Shown: one piece after another, positions 39,365-51,551 of the stretch
Layout of the letters: every line of letters begins with the position of its first letter
Position numbering within the stretch: the first letter of the stretch is position 1
NCBI RefSeq assembly: GCF_030463535.1
Contig: NC_132893.1
Span: 17,716,027 to 17,780,026, forward strand
Direction: 5' to 3'
DNA: 64,000 bases
Source of the DNA: Salminus brasiliensis
Taxonomy: Eukaryota; Chordata; Actinopteri; Characiformes; Bryconidae
Position numbers and translations under genes: made by a program
Notes under the pieces: model-generated
Told to the model about the DNA's origin: nothing
Databases searched by the model: none
What the model saw: the letters and a program-made list of their open reading frames with translations, nothing else

Positions 39365-42104
39365 TTGTTTTTATACAGTGTCAGGACTTGTGGTCATTTA
39401 TATATGTGTTATGTATGTATATATATATATTAATATATATATCATAGCTGTCATAACAAAACCCTTATATCTCATCAATGGTCACTTCACAGGAGAAGGT
39501 TGGTTACATGCAGGATGTAAACACTGTTAAAGTGCAAAGTGGGCCGTCCACTTCCCGGTCGTAAAGTAATGCTGCGTTCCGTTTGAATTGGGATGACGGA
39601 TTTTCCCAGTTACAAGTAACAAATTTTAACTGGAATGCTTTCACAAACCGGGTTTCCTACTCAGAAAGTCGAGTAGAAGTTCAAAATCAAAGATATCATA
39701 TGGCTTATTGACACTTCTATCTATTTACTTCTCATTAAACCAGTCATACACACAGGACTGTCCATCCAGTACCTGTAAATGTGAACAATACTGTATAATG
39801 CGTTGTTATCAGCTGGTATTCTTGACTATGCTAACCTGGGGCAACGCTAACAGTGCTAACCTGAGACATAAAAAGTGGAACATCTTAGATTAGGTTAGAT
39901 TTGCCTTGATTTGCAAAAATAAATAATTTATCCACCCATACATCAAAGTTGTAAGTTATAAGGACGGCCATAGGTCAGCCAAGCAGAACAGAGGTCATTT
40001 AAAAGCACAGGAACAAAAACAGCCCATTTATTTTTATGGTATAGAGACTTCAATGGTCACATTTGGTCACAAATGGTTACAGATGAATTATTATTATGAC
40101 TATTTTTAATACATAAACCTAATATACCAAAAATGGACTACAAAGGGGAAAATGGGAGGGGGGGAATGAAAAGCACATGGACCTTTAATGTCAGTGTTCA
40201 TTGGCCCAGCACAGGTGAGTGAAATGTCTACAGAGGTTTTATATGACAGATGCTATCTGTAAATAGCTATATTTTCTGTAAAACGGCAAAACAAATGCAC
40301 CTCAGATTAGGGGCAGGGGGTTAATAGACACCCCCATTTTGGTCCTGAAAGTGTACAAAACGGTCACTGATGCTCAACCTGACAGAAACACACCCCATAC
40401 ACAATCATCCTTTCACATATATCTGTTCACATATAACAGGTAAACACAGAGGGACAAACGGACTTGTGTACACCCGTCTCTGTGTCAGACAGATGGCTTG
40501 AAAGGGTTAAGTTATAGGAAAGTTGACCATGATGATGGAATTCATTAGGAATGTTAGCTAATGCAGAGCAAACAGGAGAAGGAAGGTTCTGGTAATTGTG
40601 CAGAGCTTTACTTGCGATTGCCTCACGAACTAGAACTAGAAAACGAAAGTAAGAAAAAGTATGTGTGTGTCCTCAGCAGTCTCTGAGCGCTGTAAATATT
40701 TACCCTCATTCTGACAGGCAGATTGCCGGAGAAGCGCAAGCATGAAAGGGGGATGAGGAAATAGAGGAAGAGTGCGTGACTCATCATCATCATCCGACAT
40801 TAAGCAGTTTTGGGAACTTTGGAGTCACATCATGAAGGAGTGATTTCATATCAGAGTAACACTCCTCCTAATTTGCAAGGCCAATTACCCAATCCCTGTT
40901 CATGTGAACTCCCCCTATCACGAGCAATGCCCCCAACACTAGGAGGGTGAAGACTAGCACATGTCTAGTTGTCATGTCTCAAAGGAAAGTGTGGCTCCCC
41001 AGCTAACAGATGCCTGTGCTGACCTACATCACTGTAGGAGTTGCCATCCACCTACCCTCAGAGTCCCGACAGATGTGTTTCTAATACATATTTCAAGACA
41101 TATGTCATTACACTACCATTCACACATATCTAAACAACAGAGAACTTGAACTTAAATCAATTAATGCCTCATATTTCATAAGCAATGATGACATGATGTT
41201 ATACATCCCAAAAGCTTACTGTACTTACTTACAGTTGTTTGAACTGATAGGCTACCAGCAGTAGTTAATCATGATAACAAACAGGAAGTTAAGAGGCCTT
41301 GGCTATGGCAAGTTAAAGGAACACTATGTAGCATGTTTGCTATATTCTAACAGCTTCAAACTGTGTAACTCTGCATACCCTGAGTCATATTTATGTAACA
41401 CCCTGTAATATTACTGTACAGCATCAATCCACATGTGTGTCTGAGCATGTAGAATTCATGTTTACCATGAGAGGGGGCGGTTTGTTCATTCAACTGGGAA
41501 AACACTCTCCACTCTCCAGCCAATTCTCACATAATGCTGCTTTAAAAGACACTTTGGAGCTTGCAGCACCACTAATTTAATGATGTAATGGGTGTGTATC
41601 TTAATTATTGACCCCGTATGTATCACTTTGCCCCCATCCCACTCCACACACACAAAAAAATTTAAACTTGTGCATTATGTTAATATTTATTGTGCTATCC
41701 ATGTATGTGGGATGATTCAATCCCATTGTACTTTTTGTCCACACTGTGCAGCTCTACATTCCAGCCCTCCTCCTCATTCCTGTAACAGAACTGACCTCAG
41801 AAGTGTCCACATGTGGAAGCGATGCATAATGAGGTAAAGATTATGGGAGTGCTTTTGTTTGTTATTCTGAATCTAAACATGAGTGAGTGTGTGTGTACAT
41901 GTGCGAGTGTGTGTATATGTGTGGTAGAGCACAACCTGTAGTCTCAGGGAAGCAGTTCTGATGATTAGATAACACAGAGTTAAAAAAATCAAGACTAAGC
42001 AACTTCCTTACTGTGATTTTTTGTAAGGGGTAGTAAGAGGTATGTGGGTTGTCTTAGGTAAACTTCATTTGGAGCGTGAGAAGAATGCATAACACAAGGA
42101 GATC

Positions 42105-42655
42105 ATTTAGTCATAAGTTTACATACACTTACATACACTGAAACAAAAATAGAACTGTTAGGCTAAAAATGACCATCAACACCATCCCAACCGTAAAACA
42201 CAAGGATGGCAGCATCATGTTGTGGGGCGAGGGGATGTTTTGCTATTGGAGGGACTATTGCACTTCACAAAATAGATGGCATTATGAGGAAGGAAATGGG
42301 AAAGGTATATGGAGATATTGAAGCAAGACGTCAGCCGGGGAGTTAAAACTTTGGTGCAAACGGGTCTTGCGAAATGACAATGACCCCAAACATACTTCCG
42401 AAGTGGCTGTTGGACTACAAAGTGAAGGAAATGGAGTGGACATCACAAAGCCCTGACCTTGCAGGAGGCAGAAGTGACGAAAAAGTTGCTGGTTTTCCAT
42501 TTAAATCATTGTCTCTAATATTATTCTGACATTCCACATTCCACTTACTTATATATAGTCATCCTAAGTGACCTAAGAGAGGGAATATGTACTATGGATG
42601 TTAGGAATTGTGAAAAAATAAATGTAAGGTGTACATAACTGTATGACTTCTGGGG
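42105..42655 (+). mobile_element. Tc1-like (Sleeping-Beauty-type) transposon relic
   Basis: The left end AGTCATAAGTTTACATACAC resembles the termini of fish Tc1 elements. The right end reads GTGTACATAACTGTATGACTTC, an inverted counterpart. Inside, the plus strand reads TIPTVKHKDGSIMLWGEG, the block next to the central DDE Asp. Only about 550 bp remains of a 1.6 kb element and the frame is broken. Confidence 0.8.
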
Positions 42656-43379
42656 TGACAGAGGCTCTGAATTTATAGACCATGTCTGCCGGTGAAGTCA
42701 AAAAATTATACCATGCCAAATGTAATTACCAATATACGTATCTAATGACCAATATATTTCATATTCTTAAATTTGATATTGTTAAATATTATAAGATTAC
42801 AGTTTAACTAGATATTTGGACTTGTTTTAAGTTACTCCAGTTGTATCCAGTGAAGGTGTGTTACATTCTATTGGCAGAATGAGTATTATTCAAGCATTAT
42901 GTTTTGAAAAAAGCTTTTCTAGATTTTTGTGGATGCAATTACAAGGTAATGAGGCCAAGAGCAGAAACACAATTGGCCTTGCTTTCTCTAGGACGATAAC
43001 ATGGTCCTCCCTCTCCCCCATCACTCTGCTGCTAGCGTAAGTATCTGTTAGTGGGATGTAACAGAATTAGTAGATAGTGTTCTTTCTCTAAGCATGTTGT
43101 GCTGTCCAGTTAAGTTTGAACAGCAGTTTGAAAAGATGCAGTGGCACTTCATGTGTGCTCACCCTTCTAGTGCTGATAGCATCTTATGATAAGGGGAGTC
43201 TTAATTACTGAAGGGAATTGATCATGATTATTGGGGTAAGAAAGTAACAGGATCCATATATTACATTATTCTTGTAGTTTCTTGTAGTTCTCTGAGATCC
43301 ACTTACGGCATGTGTGTGGTCATATTTTATTAATATTCATTAATAATACCTGTATTTAGATCTTAGAATTTCTTTTTTG

Positions 43380-44100
43380 TTACTACACTTGGATCAGTAA
43401 GTGTGAATGGATTCGAAATGGTGCAGTCCAGATGTGAAGTGCATATTTTCAGCTTTAATCCAAATATTGCATTAATGATTTCAGAATTATATTTCTATAA
43501 TTCCATAGTTCTTTTTCACAGCCTCAAAAGTAATTGGACGATTGACTAACAAGCAGTTTTATGATCCAGTGTGCTGTTTCCTCATTATTATCCTGATGAA
43601 TTAAGAAGTTAAGAAGTTCTGAAGTTCATTCTAAATGTTGAATCTGATAGCTGTTTCTTGAACAGGCCATCATAAGGGTGAACACTCTTGTGGAGGAAGG
43701 TGTTTTATTGCCAAAGTGTACAATCAAGAAGGGGCTTCATGAATGTAAAAACAGAATTAATTATGAATTAGAAAACATCAAAAAAGTCTGCCCAGCTCTG
43801 GAACAAGATTCTTTGGGCAGATGAAACCAAGAAGAACTTGTACCAGAGTAATGGGAAGAGTTTGGAGAGGAAAAGAAAGCCTCAAGATATGAAATAGACC
43901 ACATTATCTGTCAAACATGGTGGAGGCAGTTTCATGGCTTAGGCACATATGGCTGCCAATGGAAATGGGTCATTGGTCTTTATTAATTATGTGACTGCAC
44001 AGCATGATGAACTCTGAAGTATGTAGAGCTGCAGTATACTTTCTGCTCAGGTCCAAGATTAAATGCTGCAAAACTGAGAGGACAGCACCTTTATAGCACA
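43380..44100 (+). mobile_element. second Tc1/mariner-like relic
   Basis: Translating near 43795-43950 gives ILWADETKKNLYQSNGKS and then LSVKHGGGSF, separated by a stop, in the order expected for a Tc1-type transposase. Upstream AT-rich sequence with GTAATTGGACGATTGAC is probably part of the same element. The borders are approximate. Confidence 0.65.
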
Positions 44101-46030
44101 GATGGGTAACCCCCTGACGTAGCAAGGCTTATTACACGCTTAGGTGTATTATGCAGCAACTACAGGGACTTCTGTACAAACTGATGAGGCTATTCTTTGA
44201 TAATAGATGTTTGTAACAATACTCTCGGCCCACCGGTGGGCCCTAGGGTGATTTTTTTTAAATACAGAAACAATGTAAAGAACAATCCTATGATGCACAT
44301 TATGGAAAACACTTGAGATTTGTTTCCTGAGAGCGACAATATGTAGGTTCACTGGTCATATTGCAAAGCAAACAAAATGGCTATGTGTGTATTTGAGACA
44401 TTGACCATTTGTTTTATCACTGAGCTGGATTACAAGCACTGGAAAGGGTAGGATTTGAGCCTGACCATCTGTGTTGCACAGAGAGGACTAAACAGGTTAA
44501 ATATGCCCCTCTGTCCTATAACATCTGTTTTATTCCTGATAAATCACATACACTGAAAACTGTAGGCTATATCATCAGATATGAAGGTGTCTCAGATTAG
44601 GCACGCTGGGCTGCAGTCCATTTACTTCCTCCGTTTTTTTTGGTATTCATCACTTTGTGGAAAATTTGCCAATACAGAAACAGTGCTAATTCATTTTAAT
44701 GAGTATAAAAAGAATGAAGAGTACAGACTACAGTGGTTGAGACAGTGGACCTCTGTTATTCAGTTAAGTCCACACTTGCTTCCCTACAGGCGTGTGGGTA
44801 CTGGGGGAACAGTAACTTTCTGGAAAGTACCGGAAAAAAGCTAATAGTAAAGTCAGTGGGATATGGGGCCTACATGCTAAATGCCACCATGGGCACAGTT
44901 TAATGGAATACTTCAATTTCTCTCCTGACAAGAGATTTTTTTCCCCAAGTATAAAATCTGGAACCTTTTACGGCTTAGCCGTAAACTCGCCAAGATCTAA
45001 ATCCTGACACACCCTATCAGCGGCACAGCACGCCAGAATATAATATAATCGTGTTTCTCAAATAATGACTAAAACGTGGGGTGAGCAATCAGCCAAGAGC
45101 AGTTCAAAACAAGCAGATGCAAACAATCAGAGGAGGGGGTCTCTGCACATCCTCTGGGCCTTTAGAGCTTCACACAGAGCTTCACTCCACATTGTGATAT
45201 TCTACCACATTATAAAATAAGTAGAAATTGCAGTGTAATCAGACTGTTTTCAGAAAAAGGCTTTCAGAATTGTGTATGTTTTTCTGAATGTATCTGTGCT
45301 TGAGGTTAGACTTCCACAGAAAAAACAGGGGAGGAGCTTTTTGATACTTTTCATAGCCTAACAGTAATAATTCCAGAGTGGATGATCTTCTGTACATGGC
45401 CAAACTGAGAGTTCTCTTTAAAAATGCAGTCCTGCTCAAATCTATTCACACTAATGCAGAGTTGGGGAAATGCAGGGGTCCAGATTCCCATAGCTGATTC
45501 AGGTGATCAGTTCATTTTCAGGAAAATACACCCCCTCTAGCTCCCCATCCCTACATCAATGTAATAACAAAACCTGCTCATTGGACTCATTATAAATCAT
45601 TATTTATAATTTATTTATTATTATGCTCTGTTAGAGTAGTGGTACAAAGCAATGATTGTCGTAATTATTAAAGCAGTGTGTGATTACAGCTGAACACAGC
45701 AACCCCCTGTAACTGCTATATCACTCTATGTGCAGCTGAAGACTTCTGTAGACTGTCTCAGACAGCCAATGCTACGAATGTGCTGAGTGTAAAAGGGGAT
45801 GTTGAAAGCCACACTCTGTTCTCTGTTCTTCTAACAGTGTAATATATCAATAATAGATGGCACTTATAGGCCCTTATAATGACATTTTCTGTGACTGAAC
45901 GAGGGCTCAGAGAGATCCATGTCATTCCATGTTATAAAGAAGAGCAAAAAGAAGAAATGACAGAAAAGGAATGCTTTAGAAAAAATGTCTACTTCTAAAC
46001 AAACTGTTATTGGGGAGATTTTGTATAGTG

Positions 46031-48352
46031 TAGTTAAGTGTAGGGTTAGGTTTAGGGTAAGTATAGTTAGGGTTTATGTAATATGGTTACAGTTAGGGTT
46101 AAGTTAATGTGATAAGGTTAGATCAAGATTAGTATGGTTGGGGTTATGATTAGGGTTAGTACAGTTAGGGTAAGGATGGTTGGGGTTAGGTTTAGGGTTA
46201 GTTTAGTTAGGGTTAGAATGGTTGGGGTTAGGATTAGGGTAAGCATAAGCAGGGTTAGTACGGTTGGGGTTAGGTTTAGGGGTAGTATAGTTAGGGTTAA
46301 GTTAATGTGGTCAGGTTAGGTCAATGTTAGTATGGTTGGGGTTATGATTAGGGTTAGTACAGTTAGGGTTAGTAGGGTTGGGATCGGGGTTAGGTTTAGA
46401 GTAAGTATGGATAGGGTTAGTACAGTTGGGTTTAGGTTTAGGGTAAGTATAGTTATGGTAAGGATAATTGGGGTTAGGTTTAGGAGTTGCATAGTTAGAG
46501 TTAGGGTTTATGTAATATGGTTACAGTTAGGGTTAAGTTAATGTGGTCAGGTTAGGTCAATGTTAGTATGGTTGGGGTTATGATTAGGGTTAATACAGTT
46601 AGGGTTAGTAGGGTTGGGATCAGGGTTAGGTTTAGAGTAAGTATGGTTAGGGTTAGTAGTCAAGTTAAGTCAAGTCAAATTTATTTGTATAGCGCTTTTT
46701 ACAACTGTTGTCGTCACAAAGCAGCTTTACATAATTAGTACTTAATAAAGGACAGAGACAGAGAAGAAAGAAGAAATAACATGAAGGGTCAAAGACCCCC
46801 GTGAGCAAGCCAACGGCGACAGTGGCAAGGAAAAACTCCCTCAGAGCTGGAGGAAGAAACCTTGGGAGGAACCAAGACTCACAAGGGGGACCCATCCTCC
46901 TCTGGCCAGACTATTTAAACATTAATGATAGAAATTACCAAAGCAGGTACAACAGAAAGTTGATAGTGGTGATATTAATAGTGTCAGACAGACACGAGTC
47001 CATCTAGGTTTCAGCACGGCCACCAAACAGGCAGCAGCGGCAGGCGGGTGAGCCATGGGTGGTGGCGGGTTGGGGGGGACCCGCTGGCCGGACTGGTAGG
47101 TGGCAGCTGGTTAGAAGCAGGTAGAGGGGACCTCAGTGGGCAATCTTCCAGCAGGTTGGGCTGGGTGGCCATTTACTCGAAGAAGGTAAAAAGAGTAGTA
47201 CAGTTGGGTTTAGGTTTAGGGTAAGTATAGTTATGGTAAGAATAATTGGGGGTAGGTTTAGAGTAAGTATGATTAGGGTTAGTACAGTTGGGTTTAGGTT
47301 TAGGGTAAGTATAGTTATGGTAAGAATAATTGGGGTTAGGTTTAGAGTAAGTATGATTAGGGTTAGTACAGTTGGGTTTAGGTTTAGGGTAAGTATAGTT
47401 ATGGTAAGAATAATTGGGGTTAGGTTTAGAGTAAGTATGGTTAGGGTTAGTACAGTTAGGGTAAGGATGGTTGGGGTTATGATTAGGGTAAATATAGTTA
47501 GGGATAGTAGGTTGGGTTTAGGTTTAGGGTAAGTAGAGTCAGGGTTAGTATGGTTGGGGTTAGGTTCAGGGGTGGTATAGTTAGGGTTAGGGTTTATGTA
47601 ATATGGTTACAGTTAGGGTTAAGTTAATGTGGTAGGGTTAGGTCAATATTAGTATGGTTGGGGTTATGATTAAGGTTAGTATAGTTAGTGTTAGTATGGT
47701 TAGGATTAGGGTTTATGTTATATGATTACATTTAGAGTTAAGTTAATGTGGTCATGTGAGGTCAAGGTTAGTAAGGTTGGGGTTATGATTAGGGTTAGTG
47801 CAGTTAGGGTAAGGATGGTTAGGGTTAAGGTTTTTTGTAATATGGTTACATTTATGTGGTAATATGGTTACGGTGGTAGGGTTAGGTCAATATTACGGTT
47901 AGGGTTAGGTTTAGGGTTAGTATAGTTAGGGTTCATGTAATGTGGTTACAGTTAGGGTTAACTTAATGTGGTAGTAGGGTCAGGATTAGTGTAATTGGAG
48001 TTAAGATTAGAGTTAGTATAGTTAGGGTTAGTATTTGAGGTGTATGTAATAATGTTACAGTTAGGGTTAAGTTAACGTGGTAAGGTCAGTTAAGGTTAGT
48101 ATGGTTAGGATTAGTATGGGATGGTTAAGGTTTAGGGTTGTAAGGTTCATATTATAATTAGGGTTAGTATATTTAGTATGAGTAGAGTTATGTTTGAGGT
48201 TAGGTTTGGAGTTAGTATGATTATTTTTTAAGGTTAAGGTTATGGTTAAGCTTAGGGTTAGTCTGGTTAGGTTTAGTAGGATGAAGTAGGGGTAGTAAGG
48301 TTGAGGTTATGATAATGGTTAGCTTTACAGTTAGTATATTTAGGGTTAGGTA
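46031..48352 (+). repeat. degenerate TTAGGG-like array with 84-bp higher-order repeat
   Basis: Over 2 kb is built from GTTAGGG-related hexamers such as GGGGTTAGGTTTAGGGTAAG and AGTACAGTTAGGG. Between 47197 and 47448 three 84-bp units (14 hexamers) follow each other almost identically; AGTACAG recurs at 47197, 47281, 47365 and 47449. An unrelated dispersed repeat splits the array at about 46656-47190. Because the hexamers are degenerate, this is not a functional telomere. It is an interstitial telomere-like minisatellite. Confidence 0.85.
46656..47190 (+). mobile_element. dispersed teleost repeat (AAAAACTCCCTC family), copy 3
   Basis: It starts near AAGTCAAGTCAAATTTATTT and GTATAGCGCTTTTTACAAC, then CACAAAGCAGCTTTACAT and GGCAAGGAAAAACTCCCTC. 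This is the longest of the three copies in the window. It has inserted into the telomere-like array; AGTAGT occurs on both sides and may be a short target duplication. Confidence 0.75.
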
Positions 48353-51227
48353 TATTTGTGGTGTGTCCCTGTGTGTGAGGGAATGAGAGAGAGAAAGGTA
48401 GAGACAAAGAATGGGTCTGAGAAAGAGGTGGAGGGGCAGGGTGAAGAGAGACGGATGGCAGAGTGAGGCCCTGCTATAAATTGTAGAGATGGAAAAACAA
48501 ACATGGATCAGGAGCAGGGTGGTTTAGAGTACCGGCGAGGTGCTAGATATCAGTCCAAAATCAACAAACCCCAAAAACCTCAAAAACTTCAGGCTGATTA
48601 ATCAAACCACACGCTACATTAATGACATCACTGAAAGCTCAGGGCAAAGGCACACTGGGGGATTGGAAAATCATCTTTATGGAAATAAACATCTGGGTGT
48701 AATTGGAGAACACTAGACTGCTTCTTATTGGAGGGTGATATTAGAGAGGAAACTCACTGTGCCAGCAATGAACTGTTGCCCAAATGCAAGCATGTTCTGC
48801 TAAGTTTAGGTTTCTCAAAGCAGGATCAGAGTTGAGTTACTGGTGAAGCAAAGTGGTCCAGACACAGCTCCTCATGGCCTTTGGCCTTGAGCCTGCAGCT
48901 GTCTGGAACTCTGGGAGGAAGAAGGGCTTTGAAACAGCTGGAAATTCTGGGCTCTTTCCTGCCTTTTACTTCTCACTTCCTGTAAGCGAGTGAGGTGGAG
49001 AGGTACATTCAGAGGTACTGACACTGTCCTTAGAACAGTTCTCTTGCTTAACTATTGTTCACTATTCACTACATAACAAATGCTTTATAGACTGAGATTT
49101 GAGATTGACAATGAAATGACCAAAATATTCATTATTGGGAGTTTGAACAAGACTATAAAGTTTGTAACACACTAGCGCACTTTTTATCTAATTAGTTTTT
49201 ATAAAATGTTTATTTTATTGAGTCTGAATGCAGTGCCATATGCTTTTTGAGCAGGTAATTCGTCAAATTAGTTAAAATGGAGATCACAGCTTCGACCCCC
49301 AGAAATGCCACAGCCATCCATGGCCAGGAGTCCAAGAAGCTTTTTCTGGGTGGGTAGGGTGGCCTTCCCTGTCCCCCATCACTTAGCACAATGTTAGCCC
49401 ACGAGGGTGCCTGTTAGCTTCTCCAAGAACGTTCAGCTGTCCAATGACATTGCTTTAGCAGCAGAGCAAAAAGAGCAAAAATCCATTCCAGCCAGTAAAT
49501 AGACAAGTCCCTCCACTCAGACACAAAACATCCTTTGGTGCACCATGGAATCTTTCTACAGCATAGTGTTCCCTCGGTCAAACTTGATCTTTATCACAGT
49601 ATGAAGTAGAAACCACACAAAAGAAGCACTCTTATGACTGGTGCTTTAGAGAAAGAGCCTTCGAGACAAAGACGTTACGCTTATTTAGTCAGCTGAGCAG
49701 CTGATTGGGACCACAGTGAGGCTCGCTAATTTTCCAAAGCTGCTGAAATACAAAAGTGTGGAGCTGTGGGCGGACAAAAATAGCCCATTTCTCTCCAGTA
49801 ACCCATCCAACCCATATGAACATCTACTCTGCCACCTCAGACCTTATTTCCATACCAGCTCCTAAAAGAGTCAGCGATCTGGATCGGTTACATGCGAAGA
49901 ATGTGGCGCCCTGAAACAGAACAGCTTAAACTATAACAGCGCTAATGGTAACATTCCACACATGTGACTAAGGCCCTAATGCTCTCACAGCGGGTTTTGG
50001 TGATTACTCTAAGTGAAACCAGCTTGCGAGTTGACTTGACCCCAATATTGTGCCTTGCGTTACCCATGCTGTGTTTTAGCTCAAGGCTTATTAAATGTGA
50101 CTTATAGACAGTCTAAGTTCAATTGTACAGTCAGACCAAACAAAAGGAACCTGTATAGAAAGTAGAAACTAGATTTCTATACATTTCCTGTATAGATTTT
50201 TGTCTTCCTAGATTTTTGTCTCGAATCTTCTTTAGACGCCTCTTCTGACATACATTTTTAATACCCCTCCCCCCCATGCAGTCTCTAAAGAGTTGCTCTC
50301 CCATACCCTCCGTTTTCTATTACTCTTTTTCTCAGTTTCTTAAACATGTTAATTACTGTGATCATCTCAGTCTTTACTGTTAAAAACATACACATCTTGC
50401 AAATGTGTAAATTCTCACTGGTTTCTCATAACAAACTACACTGGATGACAGTGTAAAACAACAGGAAAACATTAAGTGACAACTGAAATTATTCCCGCAC
50501 AGTACACATATGCACTTATTGTACAATATCAGGGTAGCCCTATACGGTGTTGGGGAATGTGAAGTGTGTATGAGAATTTATGGCACAAGACAAATGCTAA
50601 TAATATGATAATAAAGACAGTATTGCATTGTATTGTATGTATCAGTTGTCAAATAATATGTATAGTTGCAGAGTTTACTGTAAGCATGGATGAAGGAAGC
50701 TGTAGTATCTGCCAGGTTTTTTATCAGATATACCCTAATTATGCATAATGAGATGGTTCCTGAGTTGCAGTACTAGAGAAGCAACCTTACAGAAAGCTTT
50801 CTTAACTTTCAGCTGAGTTTATTCCAAGTATCTTTCTTATTTATATTTATTGTTAGATAAACAAACCTCAGAATCAGAATATTTTCAGTCAATTCTAATG
50901 CAGAGTTACTCTGTCTTTCTGTCTATGTGGCCTGTGGAAACATTTGGCAACCTTACAGTCAGCACTTTGGCACCCCCTTTGGCAGAAATCACAGTGCTCC
51001 AGTTGAGGTGGGGTGATGATCGTACAATGTCCAGACCTAGTTAACACTCTTGTCACTGAATGCAATCAAATTCTTTTTTATATTATATTATTATTTTGTA
51101 AATAATATAAGTACACATTAGAGCCATATTATTTAAAACCCAGCACAATTAAAATGCATGCACACTTAAATGCAGACACATGCATGTGCTCTTGCAGACA
51201 TGCTTGTTGTTGTAGCCATTGCATTAA

Positions 51228-51551
51228 ATTTTAGACAGAGACAAGAGTGAGGGCATTCCACAATGCTGAGGGAACATGGATGGAGAGATAAGAGGAGACA
51301 ACTAATGTTGCATCCAGTACGTGCTTCACAGACATATTTGTTGTGCTAATATTATTCTATTACTGAATCTACAATGGATCTACAAAGGATCTACAATGCT
51401 ATATAGGTGGGAGATTTTAGACAGAGACAAAAGTGGAGGCATTCCACAATGCTGAGGGAACATGGATGGAGAGATAAGAGGAGACAACTAATGTTGCATC
51501 CAGTACGTGCTTCACAGACATATTTGTTGTGCTAATATCCTTCTATTACTG
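51228..51551. repeat. direct duplication, about 140-bp units 186 bp apart
   Basis: The segment from 51228 (TTTTAGACAGAGACAA) to about 51367 is repeated from 51414 to 51551 with only a few differences, including GCATTCCACAATGCTGAGGG and CCAGTACGTGCTTCACAGAC. It encodes nothing. The high identity suggests a fairly recent duplication. Confidence 0.9.

Noticed and set aside
39142..39530. Open frames on both strands with long Thr-His or Cys-Val runs
   Set aside because: They read through the CA microsatellite.
46134..47532. Open frames rich in VRVSTVRVRMVGVRFRV-type residues
   Set aside because: They are a translation of the telomere-like hexamer array; the period of six keeps frames open by chance.
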